Below, piece after piece: positions 52,241-61,290 of a DNA stretch of 64,000 bases. Source of the stretch: Chitinophagaceae bacterium (lineage in GTDB: Bacteria; Bacteroidota; Bacteroidia; Chitinophagales; Chitinophagaceae); contig JAICXX010000006.1 of NCBI GenBank assembly GCA_025934485.1, positions 17,972 through 81,971 on the forward strand. Direction: 5' to 3'. Both the position numbers and the translations under genes were made by a program. The notes beneath the pieces were generated by a model, which saw only the letters and a program-made list of their open reading frames with translations, was not told the DNA's origin and did not search any database. Position 1 is the first letter of the stretch. Every line of letters starts with the position of its first letter.

Positions 52241-53380
52241 ATGAACAAGATCATTCATAGTAACCAATGGCGTTATCGCTTTTACCGGCACGGCCTTTTC
52301 TGGCTGATGTTCCTGGTGAGTTATTCTTTTCTCGCTGTAGACGAGTATATGGGTCCCTTCGATGGACTACAGCTGGCGGTCCGCTGGATGCCCTTCTGTA
52401 TGGTGAATGCCTATGTGACGGTTTATTGGCTGGTGGACCGATACCTGCTGCGATCGAAATACCGCAGCTTTCTGCTGATGTCGTGCGTTTGGTTCGCGGT
52501 GCTGATCATCCTTTCTTTCCTGACGCATCTTTACCTGGCCTATCCCTATTGCTGGCCCGAAGGGCCGCGCCCCAGCTTCCGGCAGGCGTTACCGGAGTTC
52601 TTCGACATCTATCCCATCTTTGTCAACGAGGTTGTCGCGGGTTTTGCGGTTTTTCTCCACCTCTATAGATACTGGCGGGTGGAGCTGCTGCAAAAGCTGC
52701 AGCTGAAACAGGAAAAGACCGACGCGGAGCTGGAACTGCTCAAAGCACAGCTGCATCCACATTTTTTATTCAACACGCTGAACAATCTCTATACGCTTAT
52801 CCTCGAAAGATCGCCGCGGGCGCCGGGAATGCTGCTGCGGCTGTCCGCCATACTAAGCCATGTCCTCAACGAATGCCAGGACGCCCAGGTGCTCTTGAAG
52901 AAGGAGATCGCCTTCTGCCAGGATTATATCGATCTGGAAAAAGAGCGGTATGGCGACCGGCTGGATATCGTGACCGAATTCTCCGGTGACATCGGGGACA
53001 AACTGATCACGCCCATGCTGTTCCAGCCCTTTATCGAGAATGCCTTCAAACATGGCGCTGCGCAGCAGCTGGGAAAGGTATGGATCAACATTCAGTTGAC
53101 CGTCGATGATCGCCGGCTGCTGTTCAGGGTGGTCAATAGCGCCGACCTTCAAGTGCAGTCGCACTGCTCAGGCGGTATCGGCGTGGCCAATATCGAACGG
53201 CGGCTGCAGCTGATCTATCCCGACCGGCATCAACTCATCCGCAAGCAGGAAGAAGGGATGCATGCGATCTCGCTGACGATCGATCTGGCCACACCGGCGG
53301 ATAGCCGCCGGTATCGGGCGAAGAAACAGTCCAGGCTGGTGGCCATCCGGGGTAGAAAAAAACTTTCCGCCGCCTTGTAA
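52241..53380 (+). CDS. LytS/YehU-type sensor histidine kinase
   Basis: A 379-residue kinase with four membrane segments, a coiled linker (QLKQEKTDAELELLKAQ) and the His box LHPHFLFNTLNNLYTLIL. It retains FQPFIENAFKHG and GGIGVANIERRLQLIYPDRH, so the catalytic part looks intact. It is the second of a tandem pair. The immediate neighbours are an FtsX-like permease and no LytTR response regulator, so its partner must be elsewhere. The C-terminal tail (ADSRRYRAKKQSRLVAIRGRKKLS) is Arg/Lys-rich. Confidence 0.93.
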   Translation: MNKIIHSNQWRYRFYRHGLFWLMFLVSYSFLAVDEYMGPFDGLQLAVRWMPFCMVNAYVTVYWLVDRYLLRSKYRSFLLMSCVWFAVLIILSFLTHLYLAYPYCWPEGPRPSFRQALPEFFDIYPIFVNEVVAGFAVFLHLYRYWRVELLQKLQLKQEKTDAELELLKAQLHPHFLFNTLNNLYTLILERSPRAPGMLLRLSAILSHVLNECQDAQVLLKKEIAFCQDYIDLEKERYGDRLDIVTEFSGDIGDKLITPMLFQPFIENAFKHGAAQQLGKVWINIQLTVDDRRLLFRVVNSADLQVQSHCSGGIGVANIERRLQLIYPDRHQLIRKQEEGMHAISLTIDLATPADSRRYRAKKQSRLVAIRGRKKLSAAL

Positions 53381-53434
53381 CCATTGGCGATTTTGACAGT
53401 ACTATCAGGTAGGTACAAACCAAATCCTCGCCAT

Positions 53435-55810
53435 ATGCTCCGCAACTCACTCAGAACAGCCTTCCGCAGTCTCTGGAAACACCGTGCATTCGGTTTCCTC
53501 AACATCGCCGGGCTCTCCATCGGCATCACCTGCGCCGCCTTCATCCTGCTCTGGGTGGAGGATGAGCTCACTTTCGATCACAATTTTGCCCAACACAACT
53601 ACATCTACCGGATCGTAGAGAACGAAAGATCGGACCAGGGCATCAGCACGTCTTTGGATATCCCCGGAGAAGTGGCCAGTGCGGTAAGAGCCGAGATACC
53701 GGGCATAAAGAACAGCGGCCGGATCAGCTGGCGCATGGACGAGCTGGCGGTTATCGGTGACAAAAGGATAAAAACAAACGGCCTCTATGCAGACCCCTCC
53801 TGGATATCCATGTTCACGCTGAACTTCCTTCAGGGCGATGCCGCCACTGCCCTCAACCAACCACATGCGGTGGTCATCAGCCAATCCCTGGCCCGCTCCT
53901 GTTTCGGCGACCAGGACCCGATGGGGAGGGCGATCAACATGGACGCGGGTGAGGCCTATTCCGTCGATGGCCTCTACAAAGTCACGGGCGTCTACGCCGA
54001 CCTGCCTGATAACTGCAGCTTCCATTGCCAATGGATCTCCCCCTATACCACATGGGAGGATGCCAATACCTGGCTAAAAGGCTGGACGAATCCAATGGCC
54101 GAGACCTATGTGCAGCTCGACCCTTCCGCCTCACCGGCCGCCATCGACAAACAGCTGACCCATTACCTCGCCCGAAAGGTGAGCGGCCAAAAGAATACGC
54201 TTGCGATGTGGAGCATGAACGACTGGCATCTTCGCGACAAATTCGAGAACGGTGTGCCGACGGATAGTGCTATCCGTTATGTTCGTTTGTTCTCGCTGAT
54301 CGCCGCCGCCATCCTGCTTATCGCCTGTATCAACTTTATGAACCTCTCCACCGCCCGCTCTGAAAAACGGGCCAGGGAAGTGGGCGTACTCAAAGTAGTG
54401 GGCGCCGGGCGGAACAACCTTATTGGCAAATTCATGAGCGAGGCTTTGCTCCTTTCCCTGCTGTCCGTTGGGCTCGCGATAGCCCTTCTGTATCTGTTTC
54501 TTCCGGCCTACAACAGCCTGGTGAACAAACAGCTTCATATCCACCTTTTACAGCCCCGCCATCTGTTGAGCTTGCTGGCTATTACCCTCGTCACCGGTCT
54601 CGCGGCAGGTAGCTATCCGGCCTTCTATCTTTCGTCCTTCAATCCGGTGCATGTACTAAAGGGATTGCGCATAAAGACCAGCGGCGGCGCAGCCGTTATC
54701 CGGAAAGGACTCGTCATTACCCAGTTCACCGCTTCCATCGCCCTGATCATCGGCACCGTGATCATCTACCAGCAGGTGCAACATATCAAAGACCGCGATC
54801 TTGGCTATAGCCGTAACAATCTTGTGTATATAGACATACATGGGAATATGAAGGAGCACTTCGAAGCGCTCAAAGACAAGCTCCTCGCCACCGGCTATGT
54901 TGAAAATGCGGCGGTAAGTCTGCACGATGCCCTACATGTATACAGCTCGGGTACCGGGGCGGCCTGGCAGGGGAAAGACCCCAACAGCGTCATCCCCATT
55001 CATTACAATCGTGTAAGCCCCGAATATCTTTCCACCATGCACATGAAACTCATCAGCGGCAGGGACTTCTATTCCACACCGGGGATGGACAGCGTCAGTG
55101 TGATCATCAACGAAAGCCTGGCCAAACTCATGGGCAAGGAAGGAAGGGTAGGCGGCATTTTTACGCAGGGCACCGCGGATAACCATATAGTGGGCGTCAT
55201 GCACGATGTAGTATTCAATGATGTCTATGGCGCAAGCGCCCCGCTGGTTCTTTCCTGCTCGCCAATGAATGCCACCGTGATGGCCCTTCGGTTCAAGCCG
55301 AATGTCGATCTGTCGCAGGCGCTCGCTAAAACAGCCGCGGTAGTCACCGCTGCCAGTCCCGACCAGCCCTTCACCTACAGATTTGCCGACGAAGAGTTCA
55401 ACTGGCTATTCGTTAACGAAACGCTCATCGGTAAGCTGGCCGGCATCTTCGCGGTCCTGGCTGTTCTCATTTCCTGTTTAGGTCTGTTTGGCCTTGCTGC
55501 CTATACGGCGGAGCGCCGGGTAAAAGAGATCGGCATCCGCAAGGTGCTCGGAGCCTCCGTGCGGGGTCTCATGGGCCTTTTGCTAAAAGAATTCGTTCAG
55601 TTGGTAACCATCTCCTGTATCATCGCATTTCCCCTGGCGTTTTGGGTACTCCATGGCTGGCTCGAGAATTATCAGTACCGGACACGGGTCCACTGGTGGG
55701 TCTTTGGCCTCGCCGGCGCACTGGCGCTGGCTATCGCTATACTCACCGTGAGCTTCCAGGCGGTGCGCGCGGCCCTCGCGAATCCGATAAAGGCGCTGCG
55801 GAGTGAATGA
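53435..55810 (+). CDS. FtsX-like/MacB-type ABC transporter permease
   Basis: A 791-residue protein from ATG 53435 (MLRNSLRTAFRSLWKHRAFGFLNIAGLSIGITCAAFILLWVEDELTFDHNFAQHNYIYRIVENE), a common Bacteroidota permease class with two FtsX domains. Each has a periplasmic MacB_PCD domain and FtsX helix bundle (for example NFMNLSTARSEKRAREVGVLKVVGAGRNNL and GLAAYTAERRVKEIGIRKVLGASVRGL). No ATPase gene is in the window. These proteins move substrates or act in cell envelope stress. It follows the LytS pair by 54 bases and may be its target. Confidence 0.92.
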   Translation: MLRNSLRTAFRSLWKHRAFGFLNIAGLSIGITCAAFILLWVEDELTFDHNFAQHNYIYRIVENERSDQGISTSLDIPGEVASAVRAEIPGIKNSGRISWRMDELAVIGDKRIKTNGLYADPSWISMFTLNFLQGDAATALNQPHAVVISQSLARSCFGDQDPMGRAINMDAGEAYSVDGLYKVTGVYADLPDNCSFHCQWISPYTTWEDANTWLKGWTNPMAETYVQLDPSASPAAIDKQLTHYLARKVSGQKNTLAMWSMNDWHLRDKFENGVPTDSAIRYVRLFSLIAAAILLIACINFMNLSTARSEKRAREVGVLKVVGAGRNNLIGKFMSEALLLSLLSVGLAIALLYLFLPAYNSLVNKQLHIHLLQPRHLLSLLAITLVTGLAAGSYPAFYLSSFNPVHVLKGLRIKTSGGAAVIRKGLVITQFTASIALIIGTVIIYQQVQHIKDRDLGYSRNNLVYIDIHGNMKEHFEALKDKLLATGYVENAAVSLHDALHVYSSGTGAAWQGKDPNSVIPIHYNRVSPEYLSTMHMKLISGRDFYSTPGMDSVSVIINESLAKLMGKEGRVGGIFTQGTADNHIVGVMHDVVFNDVYGASAPLVLSCSPMNATVMALRFKPNVDLSQALAKTAAVVTAASPDQPFTYRFADEEFNWLFVNETLIGKLAGIFAVLAVLISCLGLFGLAAYTAERRVKEIGIRKVLGASVRGLMGLLLKEFVQLVTISCIIAFPLAFWVLHGWLENYQYRTRVHWWVFGLAGALALAIAILTVSFQAVRAALANPIKALRSE

Positions 55811-55864
55811 GGCGCGGGCGTCGACGAGGCACAGAATTTGAGGGCAGTTTTTAGAAACAACTTT

Positions 55865-56530
55865 ATGAAAAAGACATTGGCGATTGTGATAATGGGCCTT
55901 CTCACGGCCGGAGGACAAGTTTATGGACAGAACTTTCAATGGGGTGTCAAAGGAGGCGGTAATCTAAGTACATTCATGGGGAGCGGCAACCAATATTATA
56001 GCTCCTTTTCTATGCAAGCCGGCTGGAACGCGGGTATATTCACGAATTTCTTTTTGGGCAGTCACTTTGCGATAGCGCCCGAGCTATTGTTCACAAGGGA
56101 AGGCGCCAAAATAAATACCACCTCGTCCCAAAATACGGTAAGCGTGGGTACCAACAGCAGCCACTTCAGGGTGGATTACCTCAGCCTGCCCGTGATGGCC
56201 AAATTCAGGTTCGACGGCGGATTTTTCATTGAAACCGGCCCCGAATTCAGCATCAACATTAGCAACTCGCACTGGCAAGATCAAAGTGTCCGGGATCTCA
56301 CCAACAACGCAGAGTTTGGATGGGGCGCCGGTGTAGGTTATCAAAGCCCGATAGGCCTTGGCATCGGTTTGCGGTACAATCTGGGGATCAGCAAGGTCGA
56401 CAACACCAGCCAGGCAGGCTGGAACGATGTGAGTCTCCGCAACAGCGGGTTTATGCTGGATTTGTTCTGGGCCTTTTTCAACAATAAAAACTTATCGCAA
56501 TCGGGGCAATCCGGCCAACCGGGGCAATAA
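55865..56530 (+). CDS. Outer-membrane beta-barrel protein, PorT-like
   Basis: A 221-residue protein from ATG 55865 (MKKTLAIVIMGLLTAGGQVYGQ). The mature part (FQWGVKGGGNLSTFMGSGNQYYSSFSMQAGWNAGIFTNFFLGSHFAIAPELLFTREGAKI) is the outer-membrane porin type (OMP_b-brl_2) and shows alternate strands ending NSGFMLDLFWAFFN. The C-terminus is a Gln/Gly/Ser run (SQSGQSGQPGQ) outside the barrel, unusual because the family normally ends in an aromatic residue. Function unknown. Confidence 0.85.
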   Translation: MKKTLAIVIMGLLTAGGQVYGQNFQWGVKGGGNLSTFMGSGNQYYSSFSMQAGWNAGIFTNFFLGSHFAIAPELLFTREGAKINTTSSQNTVSVGTNSSHFRVDYLSLPVMAKFRFDGGFFIETGPEFSINISNSHWQDQSVRDLTNNAEFGWGAGVGYQSPIGLGIGLRYNLGISKVDNTSQAGWNDVSLRNSGFMLDLFWAFFNNKNLSQSGQSGQPGQ

Positions 56531-56571
56531 CCAGGCCTGCGGCGGACTGGGTAAAAAACTCTACCCTTTGA

Positions 56572-57984
56572 TCAATACTTAACGATCGACGTCGTTTGCT
56601 TCGAGCCCGATACATAGCCGATCGTGACGAAATACATACCCGCGGGCAGGGAGCTCATGTCGATGCTCTTTCCTGCAACAAGGCCGGTGTATCGGCTCAT
56701 TTCCCTGCCGTCGGCAGCGGTAACGATCACCGATTGTACGGCGCTGCCATTGCCGGTGATGAATAACCTGTTCCTCACCGGATTCGGAAAGAGCTTTGCC
56801 GCCGACGGGACGTCGATGTATACTGTTTTTACCGGCGAATAGACGGCGTTCCCAGCCGCATTGACCTCCTTGATCCGGTAATAATTATTTCCGGCGGCAG
56901 CGCTGGGATCGCTGTAAGCATACGTGGTATGGTCATCGCCCGTCGCCATGACCATGGCGATATCCTGCCACGTGGCACCATCCCTGCTGGATTCTGCGTC
57001 AAAAAAGCTGGAGTTTGCACCAGCCGCCGCATTCCATTGCAATTGGGCTCCCGTACTCGCGGATGTTGCGGTGAAGTCGGTTATCGATAAGGGAAGTATC
57101 GAATTAAGAGTAAGCAAGGAAACCCCGATCATAAAGCCGTCTCCCGATGTATTTCCGGATGGATTTGGCCAGGTGGTTGCGCTACCGTCTCCCCGCATAT
57201 TCACATGGAAGGTCAGGCTCGAAATATTTGTGCCGTTGACGAGGACCGATCCGCTGGCGCCCCCCGATCCGGTGGTACCGCCGATGGTGGCGGCCGTGTT
57301 TAAGATCTGGGTGCCGGAGACGGCGAATTCCGTTGACCCCGAAAGACGCGTTAAGGTAAGCGATGGGGTGACCAGTGTAAATTCATTTGAAAATCCTAAT
57401 CCGCCGCCCACGCCTCCAAGTCCGATAAAATGGATCACCGGATTGGTGACCAGTGTATTAAAAGTGATGGTGAGATCAGCCATATAATAAGTGCCGGAGG
57501 AAGAAGCGCCTGCAGCGTATAATCCCATTACGGAAGTGAATATCTGGAGGCTATAGTTCGCGGTAATATCCATACCGGTGCCGGCGGTGATCGTACCGGC
57601 GGAAGTGAAATCTCCATTCACGGGCGCCGAATAATTCCCCATTGTATAATAGTAGTTGAGTCCGTTGATCGCTTTCTGGCCGAGGTTATTACCGCCGCCG
57701 AACACTACGGAAGCGCCTGTGCTGCTATAGGTGGCCGAAAGGGGATATTGCTGGTTGCTCAGGCTAAAGGTGACGGTTGTCGTGGGCGCCGTAAAGGCTA
57801 CGAAGCCATTACCCGAAGGGTTGTTGGTATTGTTCTCGAAGGTAACCGACTTAGCCGCGATCGATGGTCCTGAACCGGACGGTCCTCCAACGGACGCGAA
57901 TTCGAGCGTTGGGGTATACTGCGCCGACAAATTGCCAAGAGCGGCGAGCATTGCAACCAGGCAGGAAAGGATATACGTTTTCAT
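56572..57984 (-). CDS. Secreted protein with type IX secretion (Por) tail
   Basis: A 470-residue protein from ATG 57984 (the track frame from 58482 has a non-coding N-part). Signal MKTYILSCLVAMLAALGNLSAQ leads into a Ser/Thr/Gly-rich beta region (FVAFTAPTTTVTFSLSNQQYPLSATYSSTGASVVFGGG), and a region with an SRDGATWQDIAMVMA motif like those of T9SS proteins. The C-terminal sorting domain is LFPNPVRNRLFITG...GREMSRYTGLVAGKSIDMSSLPAGMYFVTI. It is therefore exported through the type IX system and attached to or released from the cell surface. What it binds is not known. Confidence 0.9.
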   Translation of the reverse strand: MKTYILSCLVAMLAALGNLSAQYTPTLEFASVGGPSGSGPSIAAKSVTFENNTNNPSGNGFVAFTAPTTTVTFSLSNQQYPLSATYSSTGASVVFGGGNNLGQKAINGLNYYYTMGNYSAPVNGDFTSAGTITAGTGMDITANYSLQIFTSVMGLYAAGASSSGTYYMADLTITFNTLVTNPVIHFIGLGGVGGGLGFSNEFTLVTPSLTLTRLSGSTEFAVSGTQILNTAATIGGTTGSGGASGSVLVNGTNISSLTFHVNMRGDGSATTWPNPSGNTSGDGFMIGVSLLTLNSILPLSITDFTATSASTGAQLQWNAAAGANSSFFDAESSRDGATWQDIAMVMATGDDHTTYAYSDPSAAAGNNYYRIKEVNAAGNAVYSPVKTVYIDVPSAAKLFPNPVRNRLFITGNGSAVQSVIVTAADGREMSRYTGLVAGKSIDMSSLPAGMYFVTIGYVSGSKQTTSIVKY

Positions 57985-58088
57985 ACGATAGGGACATTGA
58001 GGGTATGGGTCTTGATAGTCGAGTGTTAAAGTACCATGAAGTTCATTTTCCGGGCATAGGAATATTTGGAGAAGCATATAAATAAAAT

Positions 58089-58116
58089 AAAACCCGCTCA
58101 TGGGAGCGGGCTTTTT
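58089..58116. terminator. Terminator-like hairpin between divergent genes
   Basis: CCCGCTC-ATGG-GAGCGGG flanked by A-rich sequence on one side and CTTTTT on the other: a stem usable in both directions. It lies between genes that diverge (T9SS protein leftwards, VOC protein rightwards), where a terminator is not expected. A small plus-strand frame ending at 58085 (...VHFPGIGIFGEAYK) may be the vanished gene it served. Confidence 0.65.
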
Positions 58117-58497
58117 AAGACAAAAAATGCGGAGCGTTGGTCTATTCCCAGCATTTTTTACGCAGACATCCGGATAGGGCTCCGGACTTTTATCGACTGT
58201 CTTGAATTCACCATGGGTCACGACGAGCTGAATACCGACAACCCTTTTTGTGTGGTCAACAAAGACGGCCTGAGCATCATGCTTTTTCAGCATGCGGAGT
58301 ACGCCGAAAAAGAACATCCGGAGATCCGGCTCGTGACCAACAATATCGACGAGGTCTTCGCCAGCGTCGCCGGCAAATTCCCGGAGCTGTTGCACCCCAA
58401 TCTTAAGGAAGTTACGCTGCGGCCCTGGGGCGCTAAGGAATTTGCGATGCTGGATGGACAAATAGGGATAAGGATGCAACAATGGGAGAACGCCTGA
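58117..58497 (+). CDS. VOC/glyoxalase-like protein with no normal start codon
   Basis: About 125 residues read KNAERWSIPSIFYADIRIGLRTFIDCLEFTMGHDELN, a typical VOC opening, and end LRPWGAKEFAMLDGQIGIRMQQWENA, so the domain seems whole. In this frame no ATG occurs before M at 58212. The TTG at 58066 is upstream of a terminator hairpin. The ATG at 58127 is in another frame. Either a rare codon is used or a 1-base change has disrupted the start. It may be a recent pseudogene or reflect a sequencing error. The family binds metals and small molecules; substrate unknown. Confidence 0.65.
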   Translation, partial: KTKNAERWSIPSIFYADIRIGLRTFIDCLEFTMGHDELNTDNPFCVVNKDGLSIMLFQHAEYAEKEHPEIRLVTNNIDEVFASVAGKFPELLHPNLKEVTLRPWGAKEFAMLDGQIGIRMQQWENA

Positions 58498-58517
58498 CTA
58501 AAAACGCAAAAAATGTC

Positions 58518-59489
58518 CTAAGACAATCTCGAATACTTCTTGCGGTACTCGCGGGGCGTGAGACCTGTGAGCCGTTTGAAAATCATCCGGAAGGTCTTGA
58601 TGTCCTCATAGCCCGTACGGTCCATGACTTGATCCAAAGGCCAGTTCTCGTTCTCCAATGCCTTCTTTGCGGCTTCCACCCGAACCCGTTGAAGGTATTC
58701 CATGGGGGTATTATGGGTAGCCGCCTTGAAACGGCGGATGAAATTGCGCTTCCCGGTACTGCACTGGGCCGATACCTCCTCGATGGATAGGAGCGTGGCA
58801 TAGTGCCGTTCGATATAGGCCTGGGACTTCAGGATCTCCTCATCATGGTGCCGGCGCTGCCCTGCAAATACCGCAAAGTGCGCCTGACTGCTATAGTCGA
58901 TCTCGATGGAATACCGCTTGCTTACCTCCAGCGCTACCTCCCGTCCACAGAACTTCTCGATCAGGTAGAGGATCAGCTTCAGGGCTGAAAATCCACCTCC
59001 ACTGGTATATACGCCTTCCTGATCGGTTATAAGCCGGTCCGACTGCACGATGATCTGCGGATAATGCGACTGCATGGATTCTGCAGCCGCCCAATGCGAG
59101 GTAGCCGTCTTTCCATTCAGCAAGCCTGCCTCGGCCAGGAAGAAACTGCCCACGCATAGGCTGGCGACTTCCGCACCACAGCGATACATTTCGCAAAGCC
59201 AATCGACGACGGCAGCGTATTTGCAAAGAATGGCCTGAGGATCTCCCTTGAATCCGGGGATGAGGACAAGATCGGGGTCTTTGACCTTATCCATCGTCGT
59301 ATAACAGAGGAATTGGGCGGGTTCGTCGAGCTGTATGTTCTTCGTTCTCTCTGCGACCAGTTCCAATCGGAAGGCAGGAGGGCGGCCCCGTTCCGTCATG
59401 TACAAGTTAGCGCCTGTGAGCAGGTCTATCACTCCGCCTATAGAGGAAGTATATACGTCTTCATGAATAAACATCGATATGGTCTTCAT
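58518..59489 (-). CDS. GlxA-like AraC-family regulator with DJ-1/PfpI domain
   Basis: A 323-residue protein. Residues 1-180 form a DJ-1/PfpI-type fold (DPDLVLIPGFKGDPQAILCKYAAVVDWLCEMYRCGAEVASLCVGSFFLAEAGLLNGKTATSHW) with the nucleophile elbow Cys in ASLCVGSF. The AraC HTH follows (LLSIEEVSAQCSTGKRNFIRRFKAATHNTPMEYLQRVRVEAAKKAL and PLDQVMDRTGYEDIKTFRMIFKRLTGLTPREYRKKY). This is the GlxA type. The adjacent divergent gene is an esterase, a possible target. Start at 59489 follows a -7-like box TAAATTCG by 4 bases. Confidence 0.92.
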   Translation of the reverse strand: MKTISMFIHEDVYTSSIGGVIDLLTGANLYMTERGRPPAFRLELVAERTKNIQLDEPAQFLCYTTMDKVKDPDLVLIPGFKGDPQAILCKYAAVVDWLCEMYRCGAEVASLCVGSFFLAEAGLLNGKTATSHWAAAESMQSHYPQIIVQSDRLITDQEGVYTSGGGFSALKLILYLIEKFCGREVALEVSKRYSIEIDYSSQAHFAVFAGQRRHHDEEILKSQAYIERHYATLLSIEEVSAQCSTGKRNFIRRFKAATHNTPMEYLQRVRVEAAKKALENENWPLDQVMDRTGYEDIKTFRMIFKRLTGLTPREYRKKYSRLS

Positions 59490-59572
59490 GATACGAATTT
59501 ACCGCTATTTGATGTCACAATATCCCCCTAAGGAAGTCAGAAGTGCTTGTTGTATCGGGACGTCCGATGCCT

Positions 59573-59580
59573 CAATTTTG
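59573..59580 (+). promoter_or_regulatory. -7-like box CAATTTTG before esterase gene
   Basis: One mismatch to TAnnTTTG, followed by 4 bases (CGGC) and ATG 59585. The same gap is seen at other starts in this window. Confidence 0.35.
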
Positions 59581-59584
59581 CGGC

Positions 59585-60487
59585 ATGAGCAAACAAATAG
59601 AAACAGTAAGCCAGTGGTGGCGTACAATCGCCGCCGCCGCAGATAAACATGAATCCTTAGCCGCCGCCCGGGACTTCGGGGAAGGATGGAGCGGCCTCAC
59701 CGCCGAACCACGCGGTGTAGATTATATCGAGACGTATGCGGGTGGAGTGCCGGCAATGTGGGCCATCCCCAAAAGCGGCGTTACCGATCGGGTTCTCCTT
59801 TGTTTCCATGGAGGAGGCTTTTTCTCCGGTTCCATGTACACCCATCGGAAGCTCTTTGCCCATGTGGCCAAGGCCGTGGGGTGCCGGGCCCTGATCCTGG
59901 ATTATCGCTATGCGCCGGAACATCCCTATCCTGCGCAGCTCCACGATGCACTGGGCGCGTACCGCTGGCTTCTTGCCCAGGATATTTTGGCGGATCATAT
60001 TGCATTTATGGGCGATTCCGCCGGAGGCAATCTTTGTATCACCACGCTGTTGCTAGCGCGAGCTCAGGGGCTTCCCCTCCCGGCGGCGGTGATGCCCATC
60101 TCTCCATGGTATGACATGGAAGGGATCATGGATTCGCTGGGTGCCAACGCCGGGAAGGATCTCCTATTCACCAGGGAGTGGGTCTCCGCGATCGCGGCTA
60201 TGTATCTTGGAGAAAAGGGAGATCCCCGGGATCCGTATGCCAATCCGCTATATGCCGACCTGCAAGGGCTTCCGCCCATCTATATCCAGGTGGGTAGCGA
60301 GGAACTTCTTCTGGACGACAGCCGGGTCCTGGCGGAGCGTGCCTCACAAGCCGGTGTCGATGTACGGATCGATATCTTCCCCGGTATGCAACATACCTTT
60401 CAGATGGCGGCCGGCCGGGCACCGGAATCAGATGAGGCGCTGGCGCGCTATGTTGCCTGGGTGAGGCCGAAACTGAGGATGGAATAA
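59585..60487 (+). CDS. HSL-type alpha/beta hydrolase (esterase/lipase)
   Basis: A 300-residue enzyme from ATG 59585. The oxyanion motif HGGGFFSGSMYTHR, the nucleophile elbow GDSAGGN, the Asp in QVGSEELLLDDS and the His in GMQHTFQ make a full HSL catalytic triad. There is no signal peptide, so it acts in the cytosol on short-chain esters. It is divergent from the GlxA-like regulator, which may control it. The physiological substrate is unknown. Confidence 0.92.
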   Translation: MSKQIETVSQWWRTIAAAADKHESLAAARDFGEGWSGLTAEPRGVDYIETYAGGVPAMWAIPKSGVTDRVLLCFHGGGFFSGSMYTHRKLFAHVAKAVGCRALILDYRYAPEHPYPAQLHDALGAYRWLLAQDILADHIAFMGDSAGGNLCITTLLLARAQGLPLPAAVMPISPWYDMEGIMDSLGANAGKDLLFTREWVSAIAAMYLGEKGDPRDPYANPLYADLQGLPPIYIQVGSEELLLDDSRVLAERASQAGVDVRIDIFPGMQHTFQMAAGRAPESDEALARYVAWVRPKLRME

Positions 60488-60510
60488 TAGGCAGGTCCCG
60501 GGAAGGTCTG

Positions 60511-60518
60511 TACCTTTG
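60511..60518 (+). promoter_or_regulatory. -7 box TACCTTTG before methionine aminopeptidase
   Basis: A perfect TAnnTTTG, 4 bases (TGCC) before ATG 60523, consistent with leaderless transcription. Confidence 0.5.
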
Positions 60519-60522
60519 TGCC

Positions 60523-61287
60523 ATGTCCATAACAAAAGAAAGCGAACTGATCGGGATGCAAAAGGCGAGTGAGGCCGTGGCTTACACCCTGAAAGAAATG
60601 AGCGACTATGCCCGACCCGGTATGACGACAAAGCAATTAGACGACTATGGAGCACAGATCCTCGCGGATCTCGGGGCAAGATCGGCGCCCTATGTGACCT
60701 ATGGTTTTCCGGGCTGGACTTGTATCAGCGTGAACAATGAATTTTGTCATGGGATTCCATCCGACAGCCGAATACTACAAGAAGGCGATCTGGTTAATAT
60801 CGATGTTTCGGCCGAGCTCCATGGTTTCTGGTCGGACAATGGCAGTTCGTTTGTACTTGGAGAAGACATTCACCATCATCAACATCTGGTAGCCGCTTCA
60901 AAACAGATCCTGCACAAAGCGATCTACAGCATAAAGGGGGGCGTTCGCCTTTCGGATATCGGGCAACTGATGGAGACCGAGGCCAAGAAACGGGGTTACA
61001 AAGTGATCAGGAACTTAACCGGGCACGGAATAGGCAGGGGGCTTCACGAAGAACCGCACGAGATCGCCAATTACAGAGACCGGTATAACCTGACGAGATT
61101 CAGAAAGAATTCAGTCGTGGCGATCGAAACCTTTATCTCTACGACGTCGACATATGCCGAGACCTTGAAGGACGGCTGGACAATGGTTGGAAATAAAGGC
61201 GGCTTTATGGCGCAGCACGAACATACGATCGTCGTAACGGACGGGGAGCCGATCGTATTGACGGAAAGGAATGGGGTCTGGAATTGA
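60523..61287 (+). CDS. map: Type I methionine aminopeptidase
   Basis: A 254-residue enzyme that removes N-terminal Met. Metal ligands appear in order: Asp in VNIDVSAELHGFWSD, Asp in SDNGSSF, His in LTGHGIGRGLHEEPHEI, Glu in AIETFIS, and Glu in AQHEHTIVV. The substrate-binding His is in EFCHGIP. No zinc-finger extension is present. Genomes in this group often have a second, housekeeping map with ribosomal genes, so this may be an extra copy. It has its own promoter box and converges on the M61 gene (3-base gap). Confidence 0.93.
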   Translation: MSITKESELIGMQKASEAVAYTLKEMSDYARPGMTTKQLDDYGAQILADLGARSAPYVTYGFPGWTCISVNNEFCHGIPSDSRILQEGDLVNIDVSAELHGFWSDNGSSFVLGEDIHHHQHLVAASKQILHKAIYSIKGGVRLSDIGQLMETEAKKRGYKVIRNLTGHGIGRGLHEEPHEIANYRDRYNLTRFRKNSVVAIETFISTTSTYAETLKDGWTMVGNKGGFMAQHEHTIVVTDGEPIVLTERNGVWN

Positions 61288-61290
61288 CCG

